This document shows, one piece after another, positions 33,416 through 44,564 of a stretch of DNA of 64,000 nucleotides. Origin of the DNA: an uncultured Allobaculum sp. (GTDB lineage Bacteria; Bacillota_I; Bacilli_A; Erysipelotrichales; Erysipelotrichaceae); the NCBI GenBank assembly GCA_910579655.1, contig CAJTVE010000002.1, positions 1 to 64,000 of the forward strand. Direction: 5' to 3'. Made by a program: the position numbers and the translations under genes. The notes beneath the pieces were generated by a model. The model was not told where the DNA came from, searched no databases, and worked only from the letters and a program-made list of their open reading frames with translations. The number at the start of each line of letters is the position of its first letter. Position 1 is the stretch's first letter.

Positions 33416-34432
33416 ATGAAACACAAAACAAATATTCTTTCTACATTTGCGGCGGTTTGCTGCACATCACTTCTGTTTTCAGCCCCAGTTCTGGCAGACG
33501 ATCAGCCTATCATGGCCGGTCAGGACATTTATCGCCTTTATAATGGACACACCGGCGAACACTTCTACACTTCAAACTCTGATGAAAAAGCCGACCTTGT
33601 TCAAAAAGGATGGATTTTTGAAGGTGTTGGATGGGTGGCGCCAACAGAAGGCGCACCTGTTTACAGAGTCTACAATCCTAACGCGGATGGCGGCGACCAT
33701 TATTACACCAAGGATCTGAATGAAGCCAACTCTCTAGTTGCGGCAGGCTGGCAGATGGACAATGGTGCCCAACCTGTTTTCTATTCCGGCGGCGATATCA
33801 GTCTTTACTCGGCTTACAATCCAAACGCAAAATCAGGCTCCCACAACTATACAACAAGCCGCACCGAACAGGATGCCTTGATTGGCTCGGGATGGCTGTA
33901 TGACCAGGTAGCCTGGAATGTGCTCGGCGATGGATATGAAGAAACAGATCCGTCTTTATATACACGCTTTGCGGGCCAGGAATTCACCTTGAAGAATTGG
34001 GGTGGCGCTGGCGGACCAAGTGCGTCGATGACGATCAATGCCGACGGAACCTATCGGGAAACCAACACGAGACTTTCTATCCGGCCAGGCATCGCTTCTG
34101 AATATAGCGAATTTACGGGAAAGCTTTCAGATCCAGTCAAAGTTGATGACTATACCTGGAAAGTTCACGTCGTTTCAAGCGACTTAATCCAGCCGGTCAA
34201 TACAGTCCTCCATGAGGGAAATCTTTCCAAGATCATGCTGGAACCATTCGCTGGCCTGTACGCCCCAATGGATTTCTACATTGCCTCTCCTGATAAACCG
34301 ATTGAAGACTATCCTGCCTTCGTTCAGGGCAGATACAGCATTCTTCCAGACAATCTCAAAGACAGCTTTCCAGGATCCTATACCCTCTATACGCCTGATG
34401 GAATGACCTTTATGAGCATCAAGAACCAATAG
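33416..34432 (+). CDS. Secreted protein with three DUF5648-like repeats and a C-terminal domain
   Basis: A 338-residue product; GGAGG lies about 7 bases before the ATG. Signal peptide MKHKTNILSTFAAV-CCTSLLFSAPVLA, then three repeats starting IYRLYNGHTGEHFYT, VYRVYNPNADGGDHYYT and LYSAYNPNAKSGSHNYT. Residues about 185-338 form a different domain (FAGQEFTLKNWGGAGG, MTINADGTYRETNTRL, PGSYTLYTPDGMTF) with lipocalin-like alternation, as in small-molecule or polymer-binding extracytoplasmic proteins. The gene ends at a strong terminator and forms its own unit. Confidence 0.78.
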   Translation: MKHKTNILSTFAAVCCTSLLFSAPVLADDQPIMAGQDIYRLYNGHTGEHFYTSNSDEKADLVQKGWIFEGVGWVAPTEGAPVYRVYNPNADGGDHYYTKDLNEANSLVAAGWQMDNGAQPVFYSGGDISLYSAYNPNAKSGSHNYTTSRTEQDALIGSGWLYDQVAWNVLGDGYEETDPSLYTRFAGQEFTLKNWGGAGGPSASMTINADGTYRETNTRLSIRPGIASEYSEFTGKLSDPVKVDDYTWKVHVVSSDLIQPVNTVLHEGNLSKIMLEPFAGLYAPMDFYIASPDKPIEDYPAFVQGRYSILPDNLKDSFPGSYTLYTPDGMTFMSIKNQ

Positions 34433-34505
34433 CATCCTGTTCGGTCTCTGCTCCAGATGGCTATCTTTCTGATTGTCCATTTCGTTGAACAGACTGCTTT
34501 GATTT

Positions 34506-34547
34506 CCCCATTTCTGCCTAAGAAATGGGGCTTTTCTTATTTCTTTT
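34506..34547 (+). terminator. Intrinsic terminator
   Basis: ccccatttct (34506-34515) pairs with agaaatgggg (34521-34530), then a T-rich tail, 75 bases after the secreted-protein stop. Confidence 0.85.
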
Positions 34548-34979
34548 TGACCGTGATCTGAGTTTCTATATCAAAGGCTGCTTCAAGTTCAGTCCAGTAC
34601 AAAACATTCAGATAAAATTCGTCGATCTTACTGACAAGAAGAAAAAGCGTAAATCCCTTGTAAGCAAAATAAGTGGCTCTTCACTCAAAGCGCATCGATC
34701 TTCATAATCGTCTGAATGCCAGAATGCAAAAGTACCATTTTGATTTTCAAGGCAATGGCAGCCTTTCAAAGAGTATTTACAACCGCTGAATTTGCTCAGG
34801 ATAAAAATGATTTTGGACAGTTCATTTCAATGAACATGGTGAACTATCGTTCATAATATAAAGAGTAAACCTCAATCAGAAGCGCCCGAACCACGGAGTC
34901 CTCTGACAGAGTTGTTTCATAAAGCCTCTTAGAATGAGGAGATTGAATCAGGACATTGAAAATAAAGGAGAAATTGAAC

Positions 34980-35402
34980 TTGGATTACCGCAGATTTAAC
35001 AACACGATCGTTGCCCGTCTGGACAAGGGCGAAGACATTCTGGAACAGATCAAAATCATTGCCCAAAAAGAAGCCATCAAGCTGGCCAGCGTACAGGCTT
35101 TGGGCGCTGTCGATGACTTTACCGTCGGCGTGTTCGACACGAAGACAAAGCAATACCATGCCAACCACTTTGAAGGAGCTTATGAAATTGTTTCGCTGAC
35201 TGGCACAATCAACACCATGCATGGTGAGTTTTACTCTCATCTGCATATGAGTGCCGGCAATGATCAGGGCCAGGTTTTTGGCGGCCACCTCAACAAAGCC
35301 AATATCAGCGCCACTTGCGAGATGATCATTACAATCATCGAAGGCGTTGTCGATCGCGAATTCAGTGAAGAAATCGGACTGAACCTGTTCTGCTTTTCCT
35401 AA
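34980..35402 (+). CDS. PPC-domain (DUF296) DNA-binding protein
   Basis: A 140-residue single-domain protein. It matches the PPC/DUF296 fold: N-terminal ARLDKGEDILEQIKIIAQKE, SVQALGAVDDFTVGVFD, EIVSLTGTINTMHGE, and the metal-site HLHMSAGNDQGQVFGGHL near the C-terminus. Related proteins bind DNA or act as small regulators in bacteria and archaea. The TTG at 34980 is chosen because AAAGGAG (34964-34970) is 9 bases away; no ATG fits. A perfect terminator follows. Confidence 0.85.
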   Translation: MDYRRFNNTIVARLDKGEDILEQIKIIAQKEAIKLASVQALGAVDDFTVGVFDTKTKQYHANHFEGAYEIVSLTGTINTMHGEFYSHLHMSAGNDQGQVFGGHLNKANISATCEMIITIIEGVVDREFSEEIGLNLFCFS

Positions 35403-35469
35403 AAGAAAACACACACCCAGAATCAATAAGCCCAAAAGAGATTGTTCAGACTAATCGATCCTGTCCCAA

Positions 35470-35514
35470 AAAGGCCGGAATTCTTCAACCCGAAGAATTC
35501 CGGCCTTTCTCTTT
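35470..35514 (+). terminator. Strong intrinsic terminator
   Basis: A 17-bp perfect stem (35470-35486 with 35492-35508), 5-base loop, then a T-rich tail. It ends the DUF296 gene. The 250 bases after it hold no gene. Confidence 0.9.
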
Positions 35515-35772
35515 GCCTTGAGTGGACTGATACTTCTGAACGTCTGAACTTCGAAACAGATAAGCTGTTTTTCACTACCTTCCAGCCTGTGGATCCAGGA
35601 ATCGATCTAAGAAACTATGCAGTTTATGAAAATACAATCCAAAATAACATACTTTCCAGCTTCAGGCTTACCTGGATGTGGGCTTCTATGTTTCTGTTCT
35701 ATGTTCCAGCTCTATATTTCAGTTCTATCTTCCAGTCAATCCATGGATTTCTAAAGAGCTGCTGAATTCGAA

Positions 35773-36264
35773 TTACTCTTGAATTCCGGCTGCTGCCAGG
35801 GCTTTTTTATAGTCTGGCTCATGGCTGACTTCATCGACATATTCAACATAAACGATTTGGCCATCTTCATCTGTGACAAAAACAGATCTTGCCAGCAAGC
35901 CGTTTTCTTTCATGTAGGTGCCGGTCTTCTTTGCAAAGTCATGATCTTTGTAATCAGAATACGTTTTAATTACAGTATTCTGCTCTGCTTTCGACCAGCG
36001 GTCCAATGCGAATGGAAGATCTTCGGAGACGGAAAGAACTTCTACATCCTCATGGCCTTTCATTTTATTCATAAATTTGGCCAGTTCAAGGGAGCATACG
36101 CCAGTATCCGCACTGGGGACAGCCAGGATGATCTTCTTTCCTTTTGTTTCCATCGGATGGACAGGATTGAGAGCCACGTCAATGACTTCAAAATCCGGCA
36201 TCATCATGCCAGCTTCCAATGGTGTTCCTTCCAGAGTAACAGGATTGCCTAAAAATGTTGTCAT
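35773..36264 (-). CDS. tpx: Thiol peroxidase with a single cysteine
   Basis: A 163-residue peroxiredoxin of the Tpx/AhpE-fold type that reduces hydroperoxides. The peroxidatic motif is PSADTGVCSLELAKF (Cys57, Thr54), and the N-terminal FLGNPVTLEGTPLEAG is diagnostic of Tpx. Normal Tpx enzymes have a resolving Cys in the helix after LPFA (usually RFC); here that segment reads LPFALDRWSKAEQ, and Cys57 is the only Cys in the protein. It should therefore act as a 1-Cys enzyme. The ATG at 36264 has GAGGAG about 7 bases upstream; an in-frame start at 36279 does not. Confidence 0.9.
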   Translation of the reverse strand: MTTFLGNPVTLEGTPLEAGMMMPDFEVIDVALNPVHPMETKGKKIILAVPSADTGVCSLELAKFMNKMKGHEDVEVLSVSEDLPFALDRWSKAEQNTVIKTYSDYKDHDFAKKTGTYMKENGLLARSVFVTDEDGQIVYVEYVDEVSHEPDYKKALAAAGIQE

Positions 36265-36474
36265 ACTAATTCTCCTCAATTCAGTTCAAGCTGCCGTTTT
36301 TACCTGACTGTCCGTCTACCAGGATGGAGCGAGTAAAAATGATGCCAGACGAACGAAAATCAGGCAGAACAAACGGCACGATCAGCGCACCGGCAGCTTT
36401 TCTTCTTGTTTGATTGTAGTGGACTGTTTTCCAGTTCCATATTGAGATGACCATATGGATATCGGCCATTTCAC

Positions 36475-36541
36475 CAAAAAATCAGGGATCTGATCGCCCC
36501 AGATTCTGTATCACCAGATCCAGGCTGTCATGATCCCTGAT
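36475..36541 (-). terminator. Intrinsic terminator of the lactate dehydrogenase-Etf operon
   Basis: atcagggatc (36481-36490) pairs with gatccctgat (36532-36541); the A-run at 36476-36481 gives a T-run on the minus strand, 100 bases beyond the lctD-like stop. Confidence 0.7.
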
Positions 36542-36642
36542 GGTTTAATCTACTTCAGCACTTCGTTTTTAATTGCTTTGCTGGGCAGGGTCGGCTGTTT
36601 CCTGCTTTGCTTCAGGATTGACCTCTTCCTGGATCAGTACCA

Positions 36643-38049
36643 TTAAGGCTGGGCAACCTTATGCGGGTTCAGGATATTTTTCGGGTCAAAGACTTTCTTG
36701 ATGCCGACCATCAGTTCCATCGAATCTTCGGGAAGAGATTCATACAGGTATGGCTTTTTGGCAAAGCCAATTCCATGTTCACCAGATACCTGTCCGTGAA
36801 GATCTCTGGCTTTGGCATACACAGCTTCCATGGCTTCATGCAGACGTTTTTCCCATTCCTCATCAGACAGATCATCTTTGAGCATATAGGCATGAAGGTT
36901 GCCGTCTCCTGCATGGCCAAAGCTCTTGATCCGCAGATCAACAACCTCCTGCAGACCGTGCAGGTATTCAACCATTTCATTGACCCGGTTTCTTGGAACG
37001 ACCATGTCGACTTCATCCATGTAAGTTGTCGAGCCTTTGATAGCTTCCAAAAAGGCGCCTCTGGCTTTCCAGATGGATTCTTCACGCTCTTCAGTATCAG
37101 AAATCAGAATATCCACAGCGCCATTGTCCAGGCAGAGTCTGGCAACGGTATCGTAAGCCGCTTCAATTTCTTCGGTAGAGTTCCCGTCAAATTTCAGAAG
37201 CAGATAGGCATCAGACTGCTTATCCGGGAATGGTTTGCCAAGATATTCTTCCGCATCTTCGATGACTTCCCGCTGCATGAATTCAATGGCAGTTGGAATC
37301 GATTTGGATTTGATAATCAGTGGGACCGTACTGATGGCATCCTTCAGTGTCGGGAATGGAATCAGCAAGGAGATTGCTTTTTTCGGTTTTGGAAGCAGCT
37401 TTAAGGTGGCTTTTGTGATAATCGCCAGTGTTCCTTCCGAACCGATGATCAGATCTTTCAGGTCATAACCCGAAGAGTTCTTTACGACTTTACCGCCGAA
37501 GTTGACGATATCCCCATTGGGCAGACAGACTTCCAGGCCGCGGACAAAATCACGGGTAACTCCATATTTTACCGCGCGCATCCCACCGGCATTGGTTGAA
37601 ATATTGCCGCCGATTGTCGCAGATTTTTCCCCTGGATCAGGAGGATAGAAGAAATCGTGTTCTTCAACGAAAGCGGCCAGATCCATCAGCAGAACACCAG
37701 GCTCTACAGTAATCGTCAGGTTTTCTTCATCCAGCTCGAGGATCTGGTTCATCAATGTGGTATCCAGCATGATGCCATGTTCCATCGCAACGGCTGCCCC
37801 AACCAGGCCGGTTCCAGCGCCCCGCGGGGTAACGGGAATGCAATTGAAGGAAGCATATTTCATAATCTTTGAAACTTCTTCGGTTGTTTTCGCACGAACG
37901 ACGACATCCGGCATGGAGTAAGTTCCGCCAAGTTCATCATGACCATAGTCATCAGACAGGTTTTCCGCATACAGAACACGGGTATCGTCACGGATAATAT
38001 TGCGAATTGCCAGAATATCATTGGCATCGACTCGTTTGTAATCAGACAT
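36643..38049 (-). CDS. lctD: FAD-linked D-lactate/glycolate dehydrogenase subunit (LctD/GlcD-like)
   Basis: A 468-residue FAD_binding_4 oxidase. FAD-binding segments are [15 protein letters not shown] and [19 protein letters not shown]; the C-terminal domain has the metal-binding [15 protein letters not shown] and [11 protein letters not shown]. Alone it could be GlcD, but it is the third gene of etfB-etfA-dehydrogenase, overlapping etfA by 8 bases. That order is the one established for electron-bifurcating lactate dehydrogenase (LctBCD of Acetobacterium), in which lactate oxidation by NAD is driven by reduced ferredoxin. Confidence 0.85.
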   Translation of the reverse strand: MSDYKRVDANDILAIRNIIRDDTRVLYAENLSDDYGHDELGGTYSMPDVVVRAKTTEEVSKIMKYASFNCIPVTPRGAGTGLVGAAVAMEHGIMLDTTLMNQILELDEENLTITVEPGVLLMDLAAFVEEHDFFYPPDPGEKSATIGGNISTNAGGMRAVKYGVTRDFVRGLEVCLPNGDIVNFGGKVVKNSSGYDLKDLIIGSEGTLAIITKATLKLLPKPKKAISLLIPFPTLKDAISTVPLIIKSKSIPTAIEFMQREVIEDAEEYLGKPFPDKQSDAYLLLKFDGNSTEEIEAAYDTVARLCLDNGAVDILISDTEEREESIWKARGAFLEAIKGSTTYMDEVDMVVPRNRVNEMVEYLHGLQEVVDLRIKSFGHAGDGNLHAYMLKDDLSDEEWEKRLHEAMEAVYAKARDLHGQVSGEHGIGFAKKPYLYESLPEDSMELMVGIKKVFDPKNILNPHKVAQP

Positions 38050-39241
38050 GGGCTTTCCTCTGTTCTTTCACTTTGGTGATCAATTCAGGAATAACATCAT
38101 ACAGATCACCAACCAGGCCATAATGGGCCACTTTGAAAATCGGGGCTGAGGCATCGGCATTGATAGCCACAATCGTATCGGCATGATCCATACCGGCTGT
38201 AAACTGGACAGCTCCGGAGACACCGCAGGTAATGATCAGTTTTGGACGAACAGTTCGTCCTGACAGACCGATCTGGGTGGTTGCAGGCAAAACCCCTGCT
38301 TCGACAAGTGGTCTTGTGCAGGCAATCTGTCCACCAAGCAGATCAGCCAGTTCCTGAAGCATTTCCAAATCTTCTGGTTTTTTCACACCACGTCCTGCTA
38401 CCACCAGAACGTCGGCGTTTTCAATCATTTTTTCTTTTGGCTTCTTGACAATATCCAGAACTTCAACATGAGAAGCAAGTTTTTCCGGATTGATGAGTTC
38501 ATCAATGATCGTTCCTGTTTCTTCTGGCTGATACTCTGGAGCATTCATAATTTTGTAACGAACGGTGGCCATCTGTGGACGGTTATTTGGCGTTTTGATA
38601 TGGGCCATAATGTTTCCGCCAAAGGCTGGACGGATCTGAGACAGGTCGGTGTTTTCTTCCATTTCCAGGATTGTGCAGTCAGCGGTCAGGCCGGTTTTCA
38701 TGCGGGCCGCGACACGCGGTGCAAGCTGTCTGCCAACGGTGGTGGCGCCAGTCAGAATCGAGGAAGGATGAATCTTTTCAATAAAGTCAGCGAATGCTGC
38801 CGTGTATGGCTCAATTTCAAATCGGGCAAGTTCTGGGTAGTCATAGACATGAACTTCATCTACACCATAGTGGAGCAGTTTATGAGCCTGTTCTTCAATA
38901 TTGTGACCTAAGAACAGTGCATAGACAGGCTGATGAATGACTTCGGCCATTTCTTTCGCCTTGCCAATCAGCTCATAAGTAACCGGATGGATATTGCCAT
39001 CTACATGGTCGACGTAAACCGCAATTCCCTTCCATTTGGATTTATCTACACTTGGTTTTGGAGCATCTTCTTCAAATGTGACTGCTCCTTTGGGGCCTTT
39101 GCGAACGCACAGTTTGCACATTTTGCAGGCTGCGTTAATCTGCAGGTCTTTATCGGTCAACTCCATTGCCCCGAATGGGCAGATATCGACTAAAATCTGG
39201 GGATCTTCAATACATTCGGGATGAATTACAAGTTTTGCCAT
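38042..39241 (-). CDS. lctC: Electron transfer flavoprotein alpha subunit with N-terminal ferredoxin-like domain
   Basis: A 399-residue EtfA. Residues 1-55 form a ferredoxin-like domain with Cys10, Cys21 (ICPFGA) and CKMCKLC (Cys39, 42, 45). CxxCxxC plus the Cys of the CPFG motif are enough for one [4Fe-4S] cluster, the second being lost, as described for bifurcating LctC. The ETF core follows, with [16 protein letters not shown], the FAD-binding [20 protein letters not shown] and [19 protein letters not shown]. It lies 12 bases after etfB. Confidence 0.9.
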   Translation of the reverse strand: MAKLVIHPECIEDPQILVDICPFGAMELTDKDLQINAACKMCKLCVRKGPKGAVTFEEDAPKPSVDKSKWKGIAVYVDHVDGNIHPVTYELIGKAKEMAEVIHQPVYALFLGHNIEEQAHKLLHYGVDEVHVYDYPELARFEIEPYTAAFADFIEKIHPSSILTGATTVGRQLAPRVAARMKTGLTADCTILEMEENTDLSQIRPAFGGNIMAHIKTPNNRPQMATVRYKIMNAPEYQPEETGTIIDELINPEKLASHVEVLDIVKKPKEKMIENADVLVVAGRGVKKPEDLEMLQELADLLGGQIACTRPLVEAGVLPATTQIGLSGRTVRPKLIITCGVSGAVQFTAGMDHADTIVAINADASAPIFKVAHYGLVGDLYDVIPELITKVKEQRKAHV

Positions 39242-39253
39242 GATCTCTCTCCT

Positions 39254-40042
39254 CTAGATAAATTTCAGATCTGTCAGCTTGTCACACAGACGGTCGGCAA
39301 GGACAGGCCCCGATCCGTTCCAAATTTCCTGGTGAGTGGAAGAATCAGGCGGGAAAATACGCTGGACCTGGGTTGGGGAACCATTCAGTCCATAATGAGA
39401 AGCATCTTTATCATTCATGTCTTTCAGACTGAGAATTGTAATTTCTCTGTCTTTAGAAGCCATCTTGCGTACGTATGACGGCAGACGCGGCATAAAAATA
39501 TCTTTATCCACAGCTAAAAGGCAAGGCATCGATACTTTTGCGATTTCAATTTCGTCTGGAAGATCCATGGCGATCGTAATCGAATCCTCATCGATATCAC
39601 GGATTTCTCTGACATTGGCAACAGATGGAATCTGCAGCCATTCCGAGATTTCCGGGCCAACCTGCGCGGTGTCACCGTCGATGGTCTGTTTTCCGCAGAG
39701 AATCAGATCATACTCGCCGCTGGCCTGAATGCCCTGGCTGATCGCATAGCTTGTTGCCAGCACATCCGCTCCACCAAATGCCCGATCCGAAATCAGGGTT
39801 CCGTTATCTGCTCCCATCGCAAAGGCTTCCCGGATGACTGCCTGAGCCTGAGGAGGGCCCATCGAGATGACATCCACGGTTCCACCCATTTTTTCACGGA
39901 TTCTAAAGGCCGTTTCAAGAGCATACAGATCATAAGGATTCATTTTGCAGGCAGCCCCATCGCGTTTAATGACGCCAGTTACGGGATCGACTTCAACTTT
40001 ATTCGATTCTGGCACCTGCTTGATGCAGACTAAAATTTTCAT
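39254..40042 (-). CDS. lctB: Electron transfer flavoprotein beta subunit
   Basis: A 262-residue EtfB: MKILVCIKQVPESNKVEVDP at the start, NPYDLYALETAFRIREKMGG, LCGKQTIDGDTAQVGPEISEWL and the FAD-anchoring loop LPCLLAVDK-like segment (SMPCLLAVDKDIFMPRLPSY). With EtfA and the dehydrogenase it forms the lactate dehydrogenase-Etf complex. The ATG at 40042 starts the family sequence exactly; a longer in-frame start at 40078 is rejected. Confidence 0.9.
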   Translation of the reverse strand: MKILVCIKQVPESNKVEVDPVTGVIKRDGAACKMNPYDLYALETAFRIREKMGGTVDVISMGPPQAQAVIREAFAMGADNGTLISDRAFGGADVLATSYAISQGIQASGEYDLILCGKQTIDGDTAQVGPEISEWLQIPSVANVREIRDIDEDSITIAMDLPDEIEIAKVSMPCLLAVDKDIFMPRLPSYVRKMASKDREITILSLKDMNDKDASHYGLNGSPTQVQRIFPPDSSTHQEIWNGSGPVLADRLCDKLTDLKFI

Positions 40043-40481
40043 ATGTTCTCCTTCTTGTCGAGCAGAGCGACTTTTCATAAGGAATCTCTGGAAAGCAGCG
40101 GAATACCGCTTCCAGTTTACGGATAAATTGGTACGACCATTTCTTTAATCGAATTGGTCCCACCAATATGTTTTCTATCCCTACCATAAAACTCCATCAT
40201 CAAGAATGCAAGTGCGATTCCCCATTTTTTGAAAGCCTATTCAGAAATTTGAAAACGAATTCACAGTATGCATAAGAGGTACAAAGCCATGCCATACGAA
40301 CATATAGAGTGGACAAGAGTGTATGAAATGGACAAGACCGGACAAGACCATATGGAGCGAACCGTAAATGCATAAGCCGGAATGCTTTTTCATGGGTACG
40401 GCGTGAAACAGACAGTGAAACAGACAGCCACCTGCCACCTGCAGCCGATTGGCTATTGGCTATTGGCGCATGAAAATCAAA
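40043..40481. other. Spacer with many short direct repeats
   Basis: No gene seen. It holds adjacent duplications such as gtgaaacagaca twice (40404-40427 region), ggctattggc/tattggcg (40451-40468) and ggacaaga three times (40310-40345 region). The lct operon promoter should be here but no clear -35/-10 pair was found. Confidence 0.5.
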
Positions 40482-40528
40482 AAAGCCGTTTTCTTCTATC
40501 GATGGCTATCGATGAGGAAAACGGCTTT
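40476..40528 (-). terminator. Intrinsic terminator of the rpoBC operon
   Basis: aaagccgttttc (40482-40493) pairs with gaaaacggcttt (40517-40528); inside, atcgat copies allow further pairing. The A-run before 40482 gives a T-run on the minus strand, 120 bases beyond the rpoC stop. Confidence 0.8.
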
Positions 40529-40649
40529 GATGTGAGGAAATGTCTTGAAAGCAGCAACTCCGGGGTTAGCCAGGATGGCTTCAATCCGGGCAGATCAGGT
40601 TTTAAAACGGACAACCTGGTTTTCTGCCTGAATGGGCATAGCTGCTGGC

Positions 40650-43600
40650 TTATTTTGCGTCCGCTTTTTCGAGAGCTTCAGCAAAGCTTTCCGGGTCATT
40701 GAGGATGGAATCATTTTCCAGTAAGGAATGATCTTCAATCACTTCTGGCAGCAATGGATCAATCTCTTCTGGTTCCTTCATGGCCTGGCTGGCAAATTTT
40801 TCGAAGTTGGTATCGTGGTGAGTTTCCACCTGACGAGCCAGACGGCGGTCACGCAGTCTCTTGGCCATCTTACGGACTTCATCATTCTGGGCCCGGTGAC
40901 CTTTGCATCCGGTACCAGCAGGAATCAGTTTACCGATGATGACGTTTTCTTTCAGACCAACGAGGTGGTCGACTTTACCCTTGATGGTGGCATCCGTCAG
41001 AACCTTTGTGGTTTCCTGGAAGGAGGCAGCCGACAGGAAGGAGTCGGTTTCCACAGAGGACTTCGAAATACCTAACAGAATTGGCTGGAAGGTCGCTGGA
41101 ACTTTACCTTGCAGCAGTGCATCACGGTTAATCTGCGTAATGTTATTTAAGGACAGCTGAACACCAGTATTCAGATCCGTATCGCCTGGATCTGTGACGA
41201 TGACTTTCTTCATCATCTGACGGATCATGACTTCCAGATGTTTATCAGAAATTTCGATACCCTGAGACTGGTAAACTTTCTTAACCTCTTTGAGGATATA
41301 GTTCTGTACCTGGTTGACACCGGCAACTGCAAGCAGTTCTTTTGGATCCAGTGGACCTTCAGTCAGCGGCTGACCCGCTTCAATTTCCTGTCCAACCTGT
41401 ACCCATGGACGCAGGGTCTGGTTGGCATTGATCTTATGGGAAACAGATTCGGTTTCGTTTTTGATTTCAACTTCCTGGCGCAGTGTACCATCAATTCGTT
41501 TGATGGAGACGATTTCACCAGAAATCTGGGCGATGACGGCAACACCTTTTGGATGGCGGGCTTCAAACAGCTCTTCTACACGAGGAAGACCCTGGGTGAT
41601 ATCTCCACCATCACCACCGGCTACACCACCGGTATGGAATGTACGCATGGTCAGCTGAGTACCTGGTTCACCAATAGACTGGGCAGCCATTGTACCAACG
41701 GCTTCACCGACTTCAACGACTTTACCGGTTGCCATGTTTTTACCGTAGCACTTCACGCAGATACCATTGGTGGATTTGCAGGTGAAAGGCGAACGGATAT
41801 ACATGCCTGTAACGCCGGCATCAACGATCTTTTTGGCGATGTCTTCCGTCATGTACGTATCGGATTCGACGATCAGTTCGCCAGTTTCCGGATTGACAAC
41901 ATCCTGTTTGGAGTAACGGCCAACCAGACGATCATACAGAGGTTCAATGACCGTGTTTGTCTTACGGTCAACGAGATCCTCTACCCAGAAGCCTCTATCG
42001 GTTCCGCAGTCGTCTTCTTTGATGATGACATCCTGCGCAACGTCAACCAGACGACGAGTCAGGTAACCAGATTCGGCAGTCTTCAGGGCGGTATCGGTCA
42101 GACCTTTACGTACACCATGAGTGGAAATAAAGAACTCAGATACGTTCAGACCTTCACGGAAGCAAGAGTAGATTGGTACCTCGATGATGGATGGAACATA
42201 TTCACCGGCACGGGATTTACCTTTGGCAGGGCGGGCCATCAGACCACGCATTCCAGCCAGCTGGGTAAAGTTAGACGTATTACCACGGGCACCGGAGGTC
42301 GCCATCATGTTGATTGGGTTTTTACGCGGCAGGTTGCTCATCAGCTCTTCAACAATGTCGTCTTTGACATCAGCCCACAGTTTATTGAGGTGACGCTCCC
42401 ATTCTTCCATGGTGAGCAGACCTTTTTGCTGGAGGTGTTTGAGCTGGTCAGCTTTTTCACGGCCTTCATCGATATGTTTTTCCTTATTTGGAGCAACTTC
42501 GATATCGGACAGGGCAACAGTGATACCGGCCACGGTCGAGTATTTGAATCCAAGGGATTTAATTTCATCAAGAATTTCGGCAACGTCATCGACTTTGTAG
42601 CGTTTGAATACTTCGGCGATAACTTTACCTAAGTCTTTTTTCTTTACAGCTTCAACCGTTGGCAGGTCCGCGATGAATTTTTTAACATCGGTTCCTGGCT
42701 TGATGAAGTATTTTTCTGGCGTCTTTTCAAAGTTTTCTTTGGAAACTTCGTTCAGATATGGGAAGTCCGATGGGAACATACCGTTGAAGATGATCTTACC
42801 GACAGTTGTAGCAAGATAATCATTGGCATGTTCTGGACCAAAGCTTTCTTTGTTCAGACCGGATACTGGCAAGGCAATCCGGCTGTGCAGGTGAACCTGT
42901 CCAGTCTTGTAAGCCAGCATAACTTCATCGATATCGGAGTAAACTGTACCTTCGGCGTTGGCATAGCGTTCCCAGGCTGCTGCTTCTTTTTCAACACCGG
43001 CCTGACGATAGCGTTCCGCTTCATCGAGCAGTTCCTGTTTGGTTTCTTCCATTGTCAGATAGAAGTTGCCCATAACCATGTCCTGGCCAGGGGTAACGAT
43101 AGGTTTACCATCTTTTGGACCCAGGATGTTATGGGAACCAAGCATCATAACCAGTGCTTCCGCCCGGGCTTCTTCAGACAGAGGCACGTGAATGGCCATC
43201 TGGTCACCATCGAAGTCGGCGTTGAATGCGGTACATACCAGCGGGTGCAGACGCATGGCTCTTCCTTCAACCAGTTTTGGCAAGAAGGCCTGAATGCCTA
43301 AGCGGTGCAGCGTAGGCGCACGGTTGAGCAGAACTGGATAGCCTTCGATTACTTTTTCTACGACTGGCCAGATTCTTTCGTCACGGGCTTCGATCATTTT
43401 TTCAGCCTGTTTGGCGTTGCCGACGATTTCAGAGTTCACCATTTCGTTGATAACGAATGGCTTGAACAGGTTGATCGCCATTTCACGTGGAATACCGCAC
43501 TGGTACATCTTCAGATCTGGTCCTACGGCGATAACCGAACGACCGGAGAAGTCTACACGTTTACCTAACAGGTTCTGACGGAAACGTCCCTGTTTACCTT

Positions 43601-44564
43601 TTAAGGAGTGGGACAGTGATTTTAAGGCACGTCCGCCGGCACCCGTGATTGGTTTGGAGCGACGGCCGTTATCGATCAGAGCATCGACAGCTTCCTGAAG
43701 CATACGTTTTTCGTTCTGAACGATGATGTTTGGAGTGCCTAAATCCAGCAATTTTTTCAGACGGTTGTTACGGGTGATGACACGACGATATAAGTCGTTC
43801 AGATCACTGGTCGCAAAACGTCCGCCATCGAGCTGCAGCATTGGGCGCAGATCAGGTGGAATGACTGGAATGTTCTGGAGAATCATCCATTCTGGTTTGT
43901 TATCGGAATGACGGAAAGCGTTGATGGTGTCCAGACGTTTGATTAATTTCTTACGTTTTTCACCGGTTGCTTTTTCAAGCTGTTCCGTAACTTTGGTATA
44001 TTCGGCTTCCAGGTCAACATTCTGAAGCAGTTCGAGAACCGCTTCGGCACCTGTTTTGGCTTTAAAGCCAGTTGGGCCATAAATCGCCTGGTTTTCACGG
44101 TATTCCTTTTCAGACAGAATCTGTTTGTAGTTCAGACCGCTGTCCATTGGATCCGTGACTACATAGCTGACGAAATAGACAACTTCTTCCAGCTGTTTTG
44201 GTGTCAGATCCAGCAGCAGCGCCATCCGGCTTGGAATTCCGCGCAGATACCAGATATGGGCGACTGGAGCGGCCAGGTGAATATGACCCATCCGCTCACG
44301 GCGCACGCTGGACTTGGTGATTTCAACACCGCAGCGTTCGCACTTGACGCCATTAAAATGCTTTACTTTCTTATATTTTCCACAGGCACATTCATAATCC
44401 TTGGTTGGACCGAAAATGCGTTCGCAGAACAGGCCATCCTTTTCTGCTTTCTGGGATCGGTAGTTAATCGTCTCAGGCTTGAGAACTTCTCCATACGACC
44501 ATTTTTCGATGGCTTCTGGAGAGGCAAGTTTGACCTGAATCGAGGAGAAATTGTTTACTGACAT
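40650..44564 (-). CDS. rpoC: DNA-directed RNA polymerase beta-prime subunit
   Basis: A 1304-residue catalytic subunit of RNA polymerase. It contains the zinc-binding [20 protein letters not shown] near residue 58, the rudder/clamp regions, the active-site [16 protein letters not shown] with three Mg-binding Asp, and the second Cys set CGTDRG...[13 protein letters not shown]. The trigger-loop segment [21 protein letters not shown] is intact. It overlaps the rpoB stop by 10 bases. The C-terminal tail is acidic. Length is about 100 residues above that of Bacillus. Confidence 0.98.
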   Translation of the reverse strand: MSVNNFSSIQVKLASPEAIEKWSYGEVLKPETINYRSQKAEKDGLFCERIFGPTKDYECACGKYKKVKHFNGVKCERCGVEITKSSVRRERMGHIHLAAPVAHIWYLRGIPSRMALLLDLTPKQLEEVVYFVSYVVTDPMDSGLNYKQILSEKEYRENQAIYGPTGFKAKTGAEAVLELLQNVDLEAEYTKVTEQLEKATGEKRKKLIKRLDTINAFRHSDNKPEWMILQNIPVIPPDLRPMLQLDGGRFATSDLNDLYRRVITRNNRLKKLLDLGTPNIIVQNEKRMLQEAVDALIDNGRRSKPITGAGGRALKSLSHSLKGKQGRFRQNLLGKRVDFSGRSVIAVGPDLKMYQCGIPREMAINLFKPFVINEMVNSEIVGNAKQAEKMIEARDERIWPVVEKVIEGYPVLLNRAPTLHRLGIQAFLPKLVEGRAMRLHPLVCTAFNADFDGDQMAIHVPLSEEARAEALVMMLGSHNILGPKDGKPIVTPGQDMVMGNFYLTMEETKQELLDEAERYRQAGVEKEAAAWERYANAEGTVYSDIDEVMLAYKTGQVHLHSRIALPVSGLNKESFGPEHANDYLATTVGKIIFNGMFPSDFPYLNEVSKENFEKTPEKYFIKPGTDVKKFIADLPTVEAVKKKDLGKVIAEVFKRYKVDDVAEILDEIKSLGFKYSTVAGITVALSDIEVAPNKEKHIDEGREKADQLKHLQQKGLLTMEEWERHLNKLWADVKDDIVEELMSNLPRKNPINMMATSGARGNTSNFTQLAGMRGLMARPAKGKSRAGEYVPSIIEVPIYSCFREGLNVSEFFISTHGVRKGLTDTALKTAESGYLTRRLVDVAQDVIIKEDDCGTDRGFWVEDLVDRKTNTVIEPLYDRLVGRYSKQDVVNPETGELIVESDTYMTEDIAKKIVDAGVTGMYIRSPFTCKSTNGICVKCYGKNMATGKVVEVGEAVGTMAAQSIGEPGTQLTMRTFHTGGVAGGDGGDITQGLPRVEELFEARHPKGVAVIAQISGEIVSIKRIDGTLRQEVEIKNETESVSHKINANQTLRPWVQVGQEIEAGQPLTEGPLDPKELLAVAGVNQVQNYILKEVKKVYQSQGIEISDKHLEVMIRQMMKKVIVTDPGDTDLNTGVQLSLNNITQINRDALLQGKVPATFQPILLGISKSSVETDSFLSAASFQETTKVLTDATIKGKVDHLVGLKENVIIGKLIPAGTGCKGHRAQNDEVRKMAKRLRDRRLARQVETHHDTNFEKFASQAMKEPEEIDPLLPEVIEDHSLLENDSILNDPESFAEALEKADAK

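Noticed and set aside
33286-33543. 85-codon + strand frame before the repeat protein at 33416
   Set aside because: It overlaps the signal peptide of the real gene in another frame and has no ribosome site.
41238-42632. 464-codon + strand frame opposite rpoC (and others opposite rpoB at 45128-45910 and 46151-46777)
   Set aside because: Antisense to essential, fully recognisable genes; composition typical of shadows.
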